Positions 8,492 to 17,514 are shown, numbered from the stretch's first letter. The stretch is DNA of 64,000 bases from Amycolatopsis sp. FDAARGOS 1241 (GCF_016889705.1 NZ_CP069526.1:1302001-1366000); one strand, 5' to 3'. Notes: generated by a model from the sequence alone, not told the origin. Made by a program: numbers and translations.

Positions 8492-9316
8492 TCAGCCGAG
8501 GAGGCCGGCGGAGCGGGCCCGGTTCACCGCCTGGATCCGGTTGGACACGTCCAGCTTGTGCATCGCGTGCTTGAGGTACGACTTGACCGTGCTGGCCAGC
8601 AGGCCGAGCCGGTCGGCGATCTCGTCGTTGGTGCAGCCCTCGCTCACCAGCCGCAGCACGTCGACCTCGCGCGGGGTCAGCGCGATCCCCGGCGCGGCCG
8701 CGGTCGAGCTTGCGGGCTTGAGGCGTTCGCACACGGCGAGCAGCCGCGCACGGGCCTCGTCGTCGTGCATCGAGCCGGCGATGGCGAGGAGTTCGGCGTG
8801 CAGGTCGGCTTCGTCCGACGGCGCGGGCGGTGGTGCCGCGACCCGGCGCCGGACCTCTTCCTCCACCTCGATATCGCGCTCCAGCCGCGCGACGACGGAG
8901 GTCGCCGCGCGCAGCACGCGGTCGCCGAAGGTGATCGAGTCGCGCGTTGCCGCGTACAGCACCGCGCGCGTGGTCGCGCCGACGCGCACGGGCAGCGCGA
9001 CCATCGCCCGCAGCTGCTCGGGGGCGACGGCGCGGTCGTACTTGTGGGTGATGCCCTGCGCGCTGAGGTAGTCGATGACCGTCGAGGGCCGGCCGAGCGC
9101 CACGGCCTTGCCGCCGAGCCCGGCGCCGGTGTCGACGTGCAGGTGCTGCAGCGAGCGCGTGGCCGTGCCGCGCAGCTGGTCGATGACCAGCGTGCGCGAA
9201 CCCGCCGACACGGGGCCGCCCAGCGCGACCGGCAGCCCCGTCGCGCGCTGGAGCGCCTGCAGCGCGCCGGCGACCAGGGGGCCGGCCGCCAGCGCGAGCC
9301 TGCCCGGTGACGTCAT
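8492..9316 (-). CDS. GAF-domain LuxR-family transcriptional regulator
   Basis: The protein has 274 residues. An N-terminal GAF-like sensor covers roughly residues 10-150 (DTGAGLGGKAVALGRP, ALPVRVGATTRAVLYAATRD), then a short charged linker (LERDIEVEEEVRRRV), and a C-terminal LuxR/GerE helix-turn-helix at about 210-274 (IALTPREVDVLRLVSEGCTNDEIADRL, STVKSYLKHAMHKLDV). Actinomycete members regulate lipid and acyl-CoA metabolism genes. It lies 91 bases upstream of the acyl-CoA ligase in the same direction, which makes that gene the obvious target. Confidence 0.88.
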   Translation of the reverse strand: MTSPGRLALAAGPLVAGALQALQRATGLPVALGGPVSAGSRTLVIDQLRGTATRSLQHLHVDTGAGLGGKAVALGRPSTVIDYLSAQGITHKYDRAVAPEQLRAMVALPVRVGATTRAVLYAATRDSITFGDRVLRAATSVVARLERDIEVEEEVRRRVAAPPPAPSDEADLHAELLAIAGSMHDDEARARLLAVCERLKPASSTAAAPGIALTPREVDVLRLVSEGCTNDEIADRLGLLASTVKSYLKHAMHKLDVSNRIQAVNRARSAGLLG

Positions 9317-9403
9317 GGCACCGTCCGCTTCATCCGACCTGCAAACCTCGTCCGACCTGCGATGAGGGTCAACCGTACGTGATGCGTCGCGTTCGGACTA
9401 CCG

Positions 9404-10255
9404 GTGTGGTTCCGTGGTGCGGTGGCCGTACCGGATTTCGACACCGTCGCCGACGACCTGTACGCGGGGGAGCCCGCGGAGTTCGTCGCGTCGCGCACCG
9501 CCGCGGCGCGCGAGGCGAAGAAGGCGGGCGACGCCGAACTCGCCCGCCGGATCCAGGCGCTGCGCAAGCCGACGACGGCGGCGTTCTTCGTGAACCGCCT
9601 CGCCCGCGACGGCTCCTCGGCGCTGACGGAGCTGGCCGAACTGGGTGACCGGCTGCGGACGGCCCACGCCAACCTCGCCGGCGCCGAGCTGCGGGAGCTC
9701 GCGCAGCGGCGGACGGAGCTGGTACGCGGCGTGCTGCACGACGCGCCCGGCCTGAGCGACTCCGTGGCCCGCGAGGTGGAGGAGACGCTCGAGACCATGG
9801 TCGCCGACCCGGACGTCGCGCGGCTCGTGCTCGCCGGGCGGCTGACCTCGGTGGCGCACCAGGATGTCGACCAGTGGCTGTCGTGGCCCGCTCCCGCGGC
9901 CGGTGCGCCGAAGAAGAAGCCGGCGAAACCCCAGCCGGCGAAGGAGAAGCCGCGCAAAACCGACGAGAAGGCCGCGCGGGAGAAGTCCGAAAAGGACCGC
10001 CGGGACCGCGAACGGGAACGCGCGGAACGGGAGGAACACCAGCGCAAGGTCACGGCCGCCACGCGAGACCGGGCGGAGGCGTCGCGCGCGCTCGTGCGGG
10101 CCGAGCGCCTCGCCGAACAGGCCGACGCGCGCGTGACCGAGTTGCGCGAACGGCTGGCTGAGGCCGAAGACCGCGCCGCCCGGGCCGCCGAAGAGCTTTC
10201 GACAGCGCAGGCGGCGTTCGAGAAGGCCGACGAAGCGGTGAAAGCTCTCGACTAG
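9404..10255 (+). CDS. Uncharacterised actinomycete protein with long C-terminal coiled coil
   Basis: I do not recognise a named family. The protein has 283 residues. The N-terminal half (PDFDTVADDLYAGEPAEFVASRTAAAREAKKAGD) reads as a compact helical domain. A Lys/Pro/Glu-rich linker near residues 165-190 follows (APKKKPAKPQPAKEKPRK), then a highly charged coiled coil to the end (EKSEKDRRDRERERAEREEH; ALVRAERLAEQADARVTELRERLAEAEDRAARAAEEL). There is no signal peptide or membrane segment. Start could be 9404 (ATG) or GTG 9422; neither has a good ribosome site. Confidence 0.7.
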   Translation: MWFRGAVAVPDFDTVADDLYAGEPAEFVASRTAAAREAKKAGDAELARRIQALRKPTTAAFFVNRLARDGSSALTELAELGDRLRTAHANLAGAELRELAQRRTELVRGVLHDAPGLSDSVAREVEETLETMVADPDVARLVLAGRLTSVAHQDVDQWLSWPAPAAGAPKKKPAKPQPAKEKPRKTDEKAAREKSEKDRRDRERERAEREEHQRKVTAATRDRAEASRALVRAERLAEQADARVTELRERLAEAEDRAARAAEELSTAQAAFEKADEAVKALD

Positions 10256-10460
10256 AACGGGACTTCGGCGGGCGATAACCGTGAGCGCGGTCCGGGCGAC
10301 TGGACCGCGACGTGGTCGGCCCCGGCGGTGAAATGTTCGTCGAGCCGCGCCCGGAGACCGGGCGGCGCGGATCCGCTCGACCGGATCGGCGTGCGCCCGG
10401 TTTTTGTCGGTGCTCTCCAGATACTGGGTGAAGCACACACAGCGATGAGGAGAAACCGGG

Positions 10461-11555
10461 ATGCCGCTCGCGGATGAGATGCTCAGCGATCGTGTCGTCG
10501 CCAATCTGCTGACGGCGCTGGCGGCCGCGGCGCCCCGGTGCGGGTTCGACGAGCTCCGCCGCGTGCGGCTCGGCGGTCTCGGCCTGCGGCAACGCACCGA
10601 CGCGGTGCGCGACGCGCTGCTGGCCGACCTACCCGGCGGCTACCGCGAGCTCGAGGAGGTCGTGCGGACAGCGCTGGGCGACGACTCGTTCACGGGCTGG
10701 CTGATCTGGCCCGTCTCGGAGGCCGCGTCCGCTCGGGCGCTGGAAGACGGCAGCCCGGCGGCGTTCGACGCGGCGCTCGACCTTCTGGCCGCCGTGACGC
10801 CGCGACTGACCGCCGAGTTCGCCATCCGGCCGCTGCTCGACGCCGACCTCGACCGCGCGCTGCCGCGAGTGCTGGCCTGGACGACGCACCCGTCCGAGCA
10901 CGTCCGGCGGCTGGCGTCGGAGGGCACGCGCCCGCTGCTGCCCTGGGCGCGCCGGGTGGGCGCGGTGCTGGCGCGGCCGGGGGTCACCCTGCCGATCCTC
11001 GACGCGTTGCACCGTGATCCATCGGCGTACGTGCGGCGCTCGGTCGCCAGCCACCTCAACGACCTCAGCCGCGCGCGGCCCGATCTCGTCGTGGAGGCGG
11101 CCGGGCGCTGGTCCGCCGCCGCCGACAAGCCGACCGCCCGGCTCGTGCGCCACGGCCTGCGCACGCTGATCAAACAGGGCGACCCGGGTGCGCTGGCGCT
11201 GCTGGGCTTCGCGCCGCCGGTGGGGATCACTCTGGCGGACTTCGCGCTGTCGGCCGGCTTGGTGGCTGTCGGCGGCGAACTGGGCTTCTCCGGCGTGCTG
11301 CACAACACCGGTGACGCACCCGCCAACCTGGTCGTCGACTACGTCGTCCACCACCGCAAGGCCAACGGCACCACCACACCGAAGGTCTTCAAGCTCACCA
11401 CCAAAACCCTCGCCCCGGGCGCTGCGCTGCCGCTCGAGCGCACCCATTCGTTCCGCCTCATCACGACCCGCGTCTACCACCCGGGCCCGCACAGCCTGGA
11501 GCTGCAGGTGAACGGAACTTCCCTGGGCAAGGCGGATTTCGAGCTGATGCCGTGA
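10461..11555 (+). CDS. DNA alkylation repair protein, AlkC-like (HEAT repeats plus Ig-like tail)
   Basis: The protein has 364 residues. Residues about 60-250 form HEAT-type helical repeats typical of the AlkC/AlkD glycosylase superfamily, with WTTHPSEHVRRLASEGTRPLLPWA and DPSAYVRRSVASHLNDLSRARPDLV. The remaining ~100 residues are beta-rich (GELGFSGVLHNTGDAPANLVVDYVVHH... LELQVNGTSLGKADFELMP), matching the immunoglobulin-like domain that distinguishes AlkC from AlkD. AlkC-type enzymes excise 3-methyl purines and 3-methylcytosine without base flipping. The ATG follows ATGAGGAG at good spacing. It ends tail-to-tail with the RibD-C gene. Confidence 0.85.
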   Translation: MPLADEMLSDRVVANLLTALAAAAPRCGFDELRRVRLGGLGLRQRTDAVRDALLADLPGGYRELEEVVRTALGDDSFTGWLIWPVSEAASARALEDGSPAAFDAALDLLAAVTPRLTAEFAIRPLLDADLDRALPRVLAWTTHPSEHVRRLASEGTRPLLPWARRVGAVLARPGVTLPILDALHRDPSAYVRRSVASHLNDLSRARPDLVVEAAGRWSAAADKPTARLVRHGLRTLIKQGDPGALALLGFAPPVGITLADFALSAGLVAVGGELGFSGVLHNTGDAPANLVVDYVVHHRKANGTTTPKVFKLTTKTLAPGAALPLERTHSFRLITTRVYHPGPHSLELQVNGTSLGKADFELMP

Positions 11556-11573
11556 CTCCGCTGTGGACAGTGC

Positions 11574-12305
11574 TCAGTGGACGAGGTAGCGGAGCATGAG
11601 CGTCCCGTCGTCTTCGAGCACCGACAGCAGCTCCAGCCGCGCGGGGTCGAAGTCTTCGCCGACGGCGGCGCGCGGCGCGTCGCCGGCCACGAGGAACGGG
11701 GCGATCGTGAGGCGCAGCTCGTCGACGACTCCGGCGGCGAGGAGCGACGCGAACAGGTGCGGGCCGCCCTCGCAGTCGATGCGGGTGAGGCCACGGCCGG
11801 CCAGCGTCGAGACCGCCGCGGGGAGGTCGACGGCGTCCGTGCCCGCCACCAGCACGTCGGCGCCCGCGGCCGTCCACGCGGCGCGCAGGTCCGGGTCGGT
11901 GGCGGCCGAGGTGATGACGATGGTCGGCACCAGTGCCTTGGTGATCACCGGGGCGTCCGCGCGCAGGGAGCGGCCCGTGGTGACGACGGCGACCGGCGGG
12001 ATGGGCGCCAGGCCGTGGCGCCGGCGCCGGTCGGCGGAGCGGGCGTCGGGGCGCATGCCCTCGAACCCCTCGGCCACGGCGGTACCCGCGCCGACGAGCA
12101 CGACATCGGCGAGGTCGTTGCCGAGCCGGTAGACCACGCGGTCGGCGGGCGTCGACAGCGAAGCCGAGCGGCCCTCGACGGTCACGGCGCCGTCGGCACT
12201 CGACACGAAGTTCACCGCGAGCCACCGGCCCGGCGTCCGATATGCGTACATCGCTTCCAGGTCCGTCTCGGCAAGTTCGCGCGTGCCCGGGAAGATCTCG
12301 TGCAT
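11574..12305 (-). CDS. Pyrimidine reductase family protein (RibD C-terminal domain)
   Basis: The protein has 243 residues. NFVSSADGAVTVEGRSASLSTP, DVVLVGAGTAVAEGFEG, RIDCEGGPHLFASLLAAGVVDELRLTIAPFLV are the RibD-C/DHFR-fold signatures of NADPH-dependent reductases that act on pyrimidine or pterin-like substrates. Its start codon overlaps the stop of the DHPS-like gene (TGATG at 12303-12307), so the two are co-translated. That pairing suggests a shared pterin or flavin role, but the reaction is not known. Confidence 0.85.
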   Translation of the reverse strand: MHEIFPGTRELAETDLEAMYAYRTPGRWLAVNFVSSADGAVTVEGRSASLSTPADRVVYRLGNDLADVVLVGAGTAVAEGFEGMRPDARSADRRRRHGLAPIPPVAVVTTGRSLRADAPVITKALVPTIVITSAATDPDLRAAWTAAGADVLVAGTDAVDLPAAVSTLAGRGLTRIDCEGGPHLFASLLAAGVVDELRLTIAPFLVAGDAPRAAVGEDFDPARLELLSVLEDDGTLMLRYLVH

Positions 12306-13174
12306 CAGACGGACCGCACCACGTGTGCGGGCGGGCGGGTGCCGGCGATGCTGGCCACCATCTCCGCCACCTGCCGCGTTTCGAGCACCTGGTGGGCGCG
12401 GAACATCGCGGCGCCGTGCAGCGCGGCGACGGCCGTGGCCGCGAGCGTGCCGATCACGCGCTCGCCGACGGGCACGTCGAGCGTCTCGCCGATCACGTCC
12501 TTGTTCGACAGCGCCATCAGCACCGGCCAGCCGGTGTCGACGAGCGCCCGCGTGTGCCGCATCAGTTCGAGTGACTGGTAGGAGTTCTTGCCGAAGTCGA
12601 TGCAGGGGTCGATCATGATCCCCTCGCGCGGCACGCCCGCGGCCACCGCGCGCTCAGCGAGCGCGGTGGTGCCTTCGATCACGGCGGCGACCACGTCGTC
12701 GTACTGCGGCTTCACCGCCTCGGTGCGCGGGGTGAGGCCGTTGGTGTGCGAGCAGATGTACCCGGCACCGTGCTGGGCCGCGACGTCCAGGATTTCGGGC
12801 TCGTAGGCGGCCCAGTTGTCGTTGACGATGTCGGCGCCGGCGCGGCAGACGGCGTCCGCGACCTCGGCGCGGTAGGTGTCGACGCTGATCACGAGGTCCG
12901 GGAACGTCTCGCGCGCCCACGCCACGGTGGGCGTCACGCGCGCGATTTCCTCGGCGGCGGTGACCTCGGGTCCCTTGCCGGCCGGCACACCGCCGATGTC
13001 GATGAGGTCCGCGCCCTGGGCGCACGCGCGGCGGATCGCCTCCTTCGCGCGGGTTTCCTCGAACGTCGCACCGTTGTCGTAGAACGAATCAGGGGTGCGG
13101 TTCACGATCGCCATCACCAGTGCTCGATCACTGGCGAGGCGGCGGCCTCGGAAGACGAGGTCGGGCGTCTGCAT
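12305..13174 (-). CDS. folP2: Dihydropteroate synthase homologue of the FolP2 type
   Basis: The protein has 289 residues with the DHPS TIM-barrel: VMAIVNRTPDSFYDNGATF near residue 20, SVDTYRAEVADAVCRAGADIVND, MIDPCIDFGKNSYQSLELM, LMALSNKDVIGETL. The pterin/phosphate loop that reads DIGGESTRPG in true DHPS is DIGGVPAGKGPE here, as in mycobacterial FolP2 (GGVKAGPG). FolP2 of mycobacteria is reported to lack DHPS activity, so a different pterin-linked role is likely; the symbol reflects the loop, not tested function. The gene heads a two-gene operon with the RibD-C protein. Confidence 0.82.
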   Translation of the reverse strand: MQTPDLVFRGRRLASDRALVMAIVNRTPDSFYDNGATFEETRAKEAIRRACAQGADLIDIGGVPAGKGPEVTAAEEIARVTPTVAWARETFPDLVISVDTYRAEVADAVCRAGADIVNDNWAAYEPEILDVAAQHGAGYICSHTNGLTPRTEAVKPQYDDVVAAVIEGTTALAERAVAAGVPREGIMIDPCIDFGKNSYQSLELMRHTRALVDTGWPVLMALSNKDVIGETLDVPVGERVIGTLAATAVAALHGAAMFRAHQVLETRQVAEMVASIAGTRPPAHVVRSV

Positions 13175-13340
13175 GGCTTCTCCCGTACCGGAACGTCGGT
13201 TGCCGCGATCATAGGCGAGCGACCGGCGTGGACACGGTGGCAGGCGGCGGCGGGCGACGGGACGGGGCAGCGGTGCTCGTGTGCGGCGGGCAGGTGGCGG
13301 GCGTCGATGCCGAGGGCCACCTGCTCCCGGACCGGCGGCT

Positions 13341-13640
13341 TCAGGAGGCGAGCGCCTCGTTGATGGCGTGGAATTCTTGGGCGGTGCGGGTGGCGGAGAA
13401 TTCGATCACAGAGTAGTGCGCGAGGTGCTGGACGACGAGGGGATCACTGGCGAGCACCGCGTCCAGCTTGCCGCGCAGGCAGGGGCGGGTGAGGATGACC
13501 TGGTCGTGGTCTTCTCCGCCTTTTCCGGAAACAAGGAACAATCCGCGGGCGAAGTGGCCGCGCAGCCACTCCGCGTGTTCCGCCAGGGCGTAGTCGACTT
13601 CGTTTCGAGGCGCTGTGTAAGACAGCAGTGCTATGTACAT
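13341..13640 (-). CDS. YciI family protein
   Basis: The protein has 99 residues from the ATG at 13640, which begins the family's usual MYIALLSYTAP. The ferredoxin-like alpha+beta fold is followed through AEHAEWLRGHFARGLFLVSG (with the characteristic His) to SDPLVVQHLAHYSVIEF. YciI-like proteins are small dimeric enzymes or dehydrochlorinase-like proteins of unknown substrate. A longer in-frame extension to 13760 exists, but it lacks family resemblance and enters an AT-rich promoter-like region. No clear ribosome site precedes 13640. Confidence 0.75.
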   Translation of the reverse strand: MYIALLSYTAPRNEVDYALAEHAEWLRGHFARGLFLVSGKGGEDHDQVILTRPCLRGKLDAVLASDPLVVQHLAHYSVIEFSATRTAQEFHAINEALAS

Positions 13641-13763
13641 AGGCTCAGGGTAGAACTCGTTCACCCGGCTCGCATCCTCCTGCCGAGTGGCACCGGACAC
13701 CGTAAACCGGAGAATGGCAATGAGTTCTTTACAATCGCTTTTTTCGCTTTTTCCATGCAACCG

Positions 13764-13785
13764 ACGTACGTAAATCTGCGTACGT
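13764..13785. promoter_or_regulatory. Inverted repeat in the YciI/membrane-protein intergenic region
   Basis: ACGTACG-TAAATCTG-CGTACGT is a perfect 7-bp inverted repeat with an 8-bp AT-rich centre. It lies in an unusually AT-rich stretch (about 13700-13775, with CTTTTTTCGCTTTTTCC) between two divergent genes, and is a candidate operator for the membrane protein gene starting at 13841. Confidence 0.45.
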
Positions 13786-13840
13786 GAGGTGTCGACACCG
13801 GCACGACGACGATTCGTTGTCGTGACCCCAAAATCGGGGC

Positions 13841-14749
13841 ATGACTCAGATGGTGACGGCGGCGGTGAGCCGCATCTGGCGAGAGGGCCGTCGTGTGGAG
13901 CGCGCGGCGTACGTGGTGGGCACGGTGCTGTTCGCGAGCGGCGTGGTGAACGCGGTGGTACTGCTGGCGTCCGGCGGCACGTGGCTCGGGCCGGTGTCGC
14001 TGCGCAAGGCCGTCACGTTCGGGTTGTCGTTCGGTCTCACCCTGGCTTCGGTGGCGTGGGCGACTTCTCACCTTTCGGTGAAACCGCGGCTGAGAGCGAT
14101 TCTGCTGGGCGCGTTTCTCGTGGCATGTGTCGGAGAAGTCGTGCTCGTGACGACGCAGGCGTGGCGCGGCGTGCCGTCGCACTTCAACTTCGAGACCGGC
14201 TTCGACACGGCCGTCTCGATGTCGCTGGCGGCCGGCGGCGGCGTGCTCGTGCTGACCGCGCTCGGCTTCACCGCGGCGGCTTTCCTCTCACCCGGCGCGA
14301 CGGCGCCGAGCATGCGCCTGGCCGTGCGCTTCGGGTTGCTGGTGCTGATGGTCGCGCTCGCGACCGGCGCGGTCATGATCGCCCGCGGCGTCACCGAGGC
14401 TCGCGGCGGCGACGCGCAACTCGCGTACACGACGGCGGGCTCGCTGAAACCGCTGCACGCCGTCGCGATGCACGCGATCCTCGTGCTGCCCGGGCTCGCG
14501 TGGCTGCTGCGCTTCACCGATGTCCCGGAACGGTCGCGGCTGGCGATCGTCCGGGTGGCCGTCGCCGCGGACGCGGTGCTGACGGCCGTGATCGGAATCG
14601 AGGCGTTCGCGGGAATTCCGCCGTTCGGCGCGCCGCCGGGGTACCTCGCGCTCTCGGCCGCCGCGTTCGCCGTTCTCGCCGGCACGGGTGTGTTTTCGTT
14701 GACGCGAATGAAAAATCGGGCCGGCTATTTCAGTGCCAGCAATCCCTGA
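13841..14749 (+). CDS. Polytopic membrane protein of unknown function
   Basis: The protein has 302 residues and no recognised family. About seven hydrophobic segments are visible (for example AAYVVGTVLFASGVVNAVVLL, AVTFGLSFGLTLASVAWA, AILLGAFLVACVGEVVLV, GGVLVLTALGFTAAAF, FGLLVLMVALATGAVMIA, AMHAILVLPGLAWLL, LALSAAAFAVLAGTGVF). Conserved-looking polar residues lie in the SLRKAVTFG and LKPLHAVAMHA loops; histidines at segment ends could bind a metal or haem, but that is inference. Its 3' end overlaps the TetR gene by 25 bases, tail-to-tail. Confidence 0.75.
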   Translation: MTQMVTAAVSRIWREGRRVERAAYVVGTVLFASGVVNAVVLLASGGTWLGPVSLRKAVTFGLSFGLTLASVAWATSHLSVKPRLRAILLGAFLVACVGEVVLVTTQAWRGVPSHFNFETGFDTAVSMSLAAGGGVLVLTALGFTAAAFLSPGATAPSMRLAVRFGLLVLMVALATGAVMIARGVTEARGGDAQLAYTTAGSLKPLHAVAMHAILVLPGLAWLLRFTDVPERSRLAIVRVAVAADAVLTAVIGIEAFAGIPPFGAPPGYLALSAAAFAVLAGTGVFSLTRMKNRAGYFSASNP

Positions 14750-15288
14750 ACCGCGTCGACGAGTGTCCGCCGCCGCGCCGCCCGCGCGGCGGGCACGTGC
14801 GGCCCCAGTTCCGGGTTCGTGCTGTGCCACGCTGCGGACAGCGCCTGGACCAACACGAGCAGCTGCACCGGCGAAAAGTGGCCCGAGATCTCCCCGGCGC
14901 GTTGCGCGCGCCCGATTTCGCGCAGTCGCACGTCGTTGACCTCGGTGATCGCCGCCAGGTGCTCGGAGCCCGACCGTTCGAGCCGGTGCCACGTCGACAG
15001 CCGCAGGTTCTCCGGGTGCTCCTCGAAGTAGTCGAACGCGCGCCCCAGGTAACCGGCGAGGTCGCTCGCGTCGAACGGCACCGCCTCGAAGAACGCGTTC
15101 GTCTGCTCGTCGAACACGGCGTCGAACAGGCCGTCCTTGCTGTCGAAGTAGGAGTAGATCATCGCCTTGTTGCACCCAGCCGCCGCGGCGATCCGGTCCA
15201 CCCGCGCCCCGGCGATCCCGTAAGCGGCGAACTCGGCGGTCGCGGCTTCGAGGAGCCGCCGCTTGGTCTGTTCTGCGTCGCGAGCCAT
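14725..15288 (-). CDS. TetR-family transcriptional regulator
   Basis: The protein has 187 residues. N-terminal HTH: RLLEAATAEFAAYGIAGARVDRIAAAAGCNKAMIYSYFDSK, the standard TetR signature, followed by a ligand-binding domain with FEAVPFDASDLAGYLGRAFDYFEEHP. It is divergent from the SDR gene at 15361, with a palindromic site between them, so it most likely represses itself and that gene. Confidence 0.9.
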   Translation of the reverse strand: MARDAEQTKRRLLEAATAEFAAYGIAGARVDRIAAAAGCNKAMIYSYFDSKDGLFDAVFDEQTNAFFEAVPFDASDLAGYLGRAFDYFEEHPENLRLSTWHRLERSGSEHLAAITEVNDVRLREIGRAQRAGEISGHFSPVQLLVLVQALSAAWHSTNPELGPHVPAARAARRRTLVDAVQGLLALK

Positions 15289-15300
15289 TCCGGCAGTTTA

Positions 15301-15324
15301 CCAACCAACCAGTCGGTGAGTTGG
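15301..15324. promoter_or_regulatory. TetR-type operator between the regulator and SDR genes
   Basis: CCAAC at 15301-15305 and GTTGG at 15320-15324 are inverted around an inner ACCAACCAGTCGGT, the common sequence pattern for TetR-type operators. It lies in the 72-base divergent promoter region. A similar CAACCAACTGGTT occurs at 32449-32463. Confidence 0.55.
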
Positions 15325-15360
15325 CTCACGCCAACGTCGACGACGACGAAGGGAGCGGTC

Positions 15361-16006
15361 ATGCCGGGAGTCGTCGTGATCGGAGCGGGCCCGGGGATCG
15401 GCCGCGCGGTGGCGCAGCGGTTCGCCCGCGAAGGGCTCGACGTCGCGCTGCTGGCCCGGACGCACCGCGAACTCGAAGTCGCGGCCGCGACCCACCTCGC
15501 GGACGCCGGTGACGAGCAAGCCCTGCGAGCGGCGCTCGTCGGCGTCGTCGGCGACCTGGGGTTACCGGATGCCGTCGTGTACAACGCCGCCGTGATCCGC
15601 GCGGACACCCCGGGTGAGCTGTCGGTGGACGAGCACCTCGCGTTGTGGCGCGTGAACGTCCTCGGCGCGTACGTCGCCGCTGTGCACCTGGCCCCCGCGA
15701 TGGCCGAACGCGGCCACGGCACGTTCCTCGTCACCGGCGGCATGCCGGAGCCGAAGGCCGCCTACAGCAGTCTTTCGCTGGACAAGGCGGGGCTGCGCAC
15801 GCTGGTGGTGCTCTTCGCCGAGCAGTACCCCGCGCTGCACTTCGCGACGGTCACGGTCGCCGGCACCGTCGCGCGCGGCACGGCGTTTCGACCCGGCCGG
15901 CATCGCGGAGCACTGCTGGCGGCTGCACACCCAGCGTGGTCCCGGCTCGGACCTGGAGGTGGTTCACGAACAGCTCCAGTCCTGGGTGAAGCACCCCGCC
16001 AGGTAG
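15361..16006 (+). pseudogene. Short-chain dehydrogenase/reductase, frameshifted near its C-terminus
   Basis: From ATG 15361 the frame reads a Rossmann start VVVIGAGPGIGRAVAQRFAR, then VYNAAVIRADTP, ending abruptly after TVTVAGTVARGTAF. The family-like C-terminus (FDPAGIAEHCWRLHTQRG.. to SWVKHPAR, stop 16004-16006) is in the next frame from 15887. One extra T in the TTT at 15886-15888 explains it; removing it gives a 214-residue protein. This is either a recent mutation or a base-call error. The catalytic region has SSLSLDKAGL where YxxxK is expected, so the active site is atypical. The 3' end overlaps the PucR gene. Confidence 0.75.
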
Positions 16007-17514
16007 AGGTCCACCCGATCCGCGAACCGGCCCGGGTCGCGACCCGTCAGTTCCGAGATGCGCGAGATGCGGTACCGCAAGGTGTTCACGTGCAGGTGCA
16101 GCGCGCCGGACGTCTGGGTCCACGACCCGGAGTGCTCCAGGAACGCCTGCAGCGTCGCCATCAGTTCGGAGCCGTGGGCGGCGTCGTAGGCCAGCACGGG
16201 GCCGAGGACCTTCTCGCCGAACCAGTGGCGCAGGTCGGCCGGGACGGCGGCGAGCAGGAGGACGTGGGAGGCCACCTCGTCGCCCGCCAGGACGGTCGCG
16301 CGGCCCGGCGCGAGGGCGGCCAGGGTGCGGGCGTGGCGGGCCTCCTGGACGCCGGCGCGCAGGCCGGCGGCGTCGGGGGCGCAGCTGAGGCCGACGGAGA
16401 GCCGGGCTGCGCCCAGAGCCGGTTCGACGGCGCGGACGGACTCGCGCAGTTCATCCGCGAGGCGGCCGAGACGGTCCGGGGCGGGGAAGACCGCGTACGT
16501 TTCGCCGTCGACCGTGCCGACCAGCGTCGGCGGCGGGACGGCGGCCAGGAGTTCCTCCACCAGCACCTGCGTGAGGCCCGGACCGCCGCCCGAGAGCTCC
16601 GCGGACAGCGTCACCACCTGTGCTGCCGGTGGAAACCCCAGGGCGGCCAGGCGCGAGGACAGCTCGGCGGCGGACGCGTCGGCCGAAAGCGCCAGTCGCA
16701 GCAGGGGTTCGGCGGCGCGGTTCTCGATGCGCTTGGCCTCGTCGACGCGTGAGCGCTCCAGCCCGATCAGCGGTGCCAGCTCCAGGGCCAGCTCGCGGCG
16801 CGCGGGAGCCCATCGGCCGACATCGCCCTCGGCCACCAGGAACCAGCTGGCCACGCGGTGGCCCGACCGGCTCGCCGCCGCCAGCAGCGTCACGGGCCCG
16901 TCGTCGCCCGGGACGGTCAGCGGCAGCCGTTCGGCCCGCAGGAACCGGCGGGCCAGCGTCGCGCGCCGGGCGGCGGAAGGCGGCGAGCCCGAGCCGGCGA
17001 TCAGCCGGCCCGTCGCGCTCAAAACCCAGCACTCGGCGTCCAGCTCGGCCGCGCCCGCGGCGACCAGCGCGGTCAGGCCCTCGCCGCCGGTCACGGCCGC
17101 GACGAGCCGCCGGTGCGAATCGTGCGCGGGAGCCGAGCGCTCGGCCGCCAGGCCCAGGATCACGCGTTCGGTCACCGTCGCGAAGGACACCGACACGGGC
17201 ACCTCGAACAGCGGCAGCCCGACGCGGCGGCACGCCCGGACGAGGTGCCCGGGCACGGGCCCGCCGACCTCCGCGGTGCCGGCGCCGAGCGCGACCACGC
17301 CCGCGGCCGCGAGCGTGCCCACGAACTCCTCCCCTTCGGCGGGCCCGGGCAGCCAGCGGAGGCCGCACAGCACGATCTCGCCACCGTTGAGGTAGCGCGT
17401 CGGGTCCTGCAGCGTCGCCTGGAAGATGCGCCCGAACTCCCGCTCCAGCGAGTCGGCACCCGTCAGCAGCGTCAGCCCGAGCCCCGGCGTGTCCAGCAGC
17501 GCACCCAGCCGCAC
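15964..17514 (-). CDS. pucR: PucR-family transcriptional regulator
   Basis: The protein has 516 residues. The N-terminal purine-catabolism regulatory domain starts VRLGALLDTPGLGLTLLTGA; a GGDEF-like degenerate central region follows; the C-terminal PucR HTH reads FLEHSGSWTQTSGALHLHVNTLRYRISRISELTGRD. Start GTG 17514 is fixed by a perfect AGGAGGT seven bases upstream; upstream in-frame codons enter the urate oxidase promoter. PucR-type proteins sense purine breakdown intermediates and control uptake and degradation genes, and here it is divergent from such a cluster. Confidence 0.9.
   Translation of the reverse strand: MRLGALLDTPGLGLTLLTGADSLEREFGRIFQATLQDPTRYLNGGEIVLCGLRWLPGPAEGEEFVGTLAAAGVVALGAGTAEVGGPVPGHLVRACRRVGLPLFEVPVSVSFATVTERVILGLAAERSAPAHDSHRRLVAAVTGGEGLTALVAAGAAELDAECWVLSATGRLIAGSGSPPSAARRATLARRFLRAERLPLTVPGDDGPVTLLAAASRSGHRVASWFLVAEGDVGRWAPARRELALELAPLIGLERSRVDEAKRIENRAAEPLLRLALSADASAAELSSRLAALGFPPAAQVVTLSAELSGGGPGLTQVLVEELLAAVPPPTLVGTVDGETYAVFPAPDRLGRLADELRESVRAVEPALGAARLSVGLSCAPDAAGLRAGVQEARHARTLAALAPGRATVLAGDEVASHVLLLAAVPADLRHWFGEKVLGPVLAYDAAHGSELMATLQAFLEHSGSWTQTSGALHLHVNTLRYRISRISELTGRDPGRFADRVDLYLAGCFTQDWSCS

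Noticed and set aside
13789..15360. A giant plus-strand protein running from 13789 into the SDR and beyond
   Set aside because: Only the portion from 15361 resembles a protein; the rest is the shadow of the membrane-protein and TetR genes.
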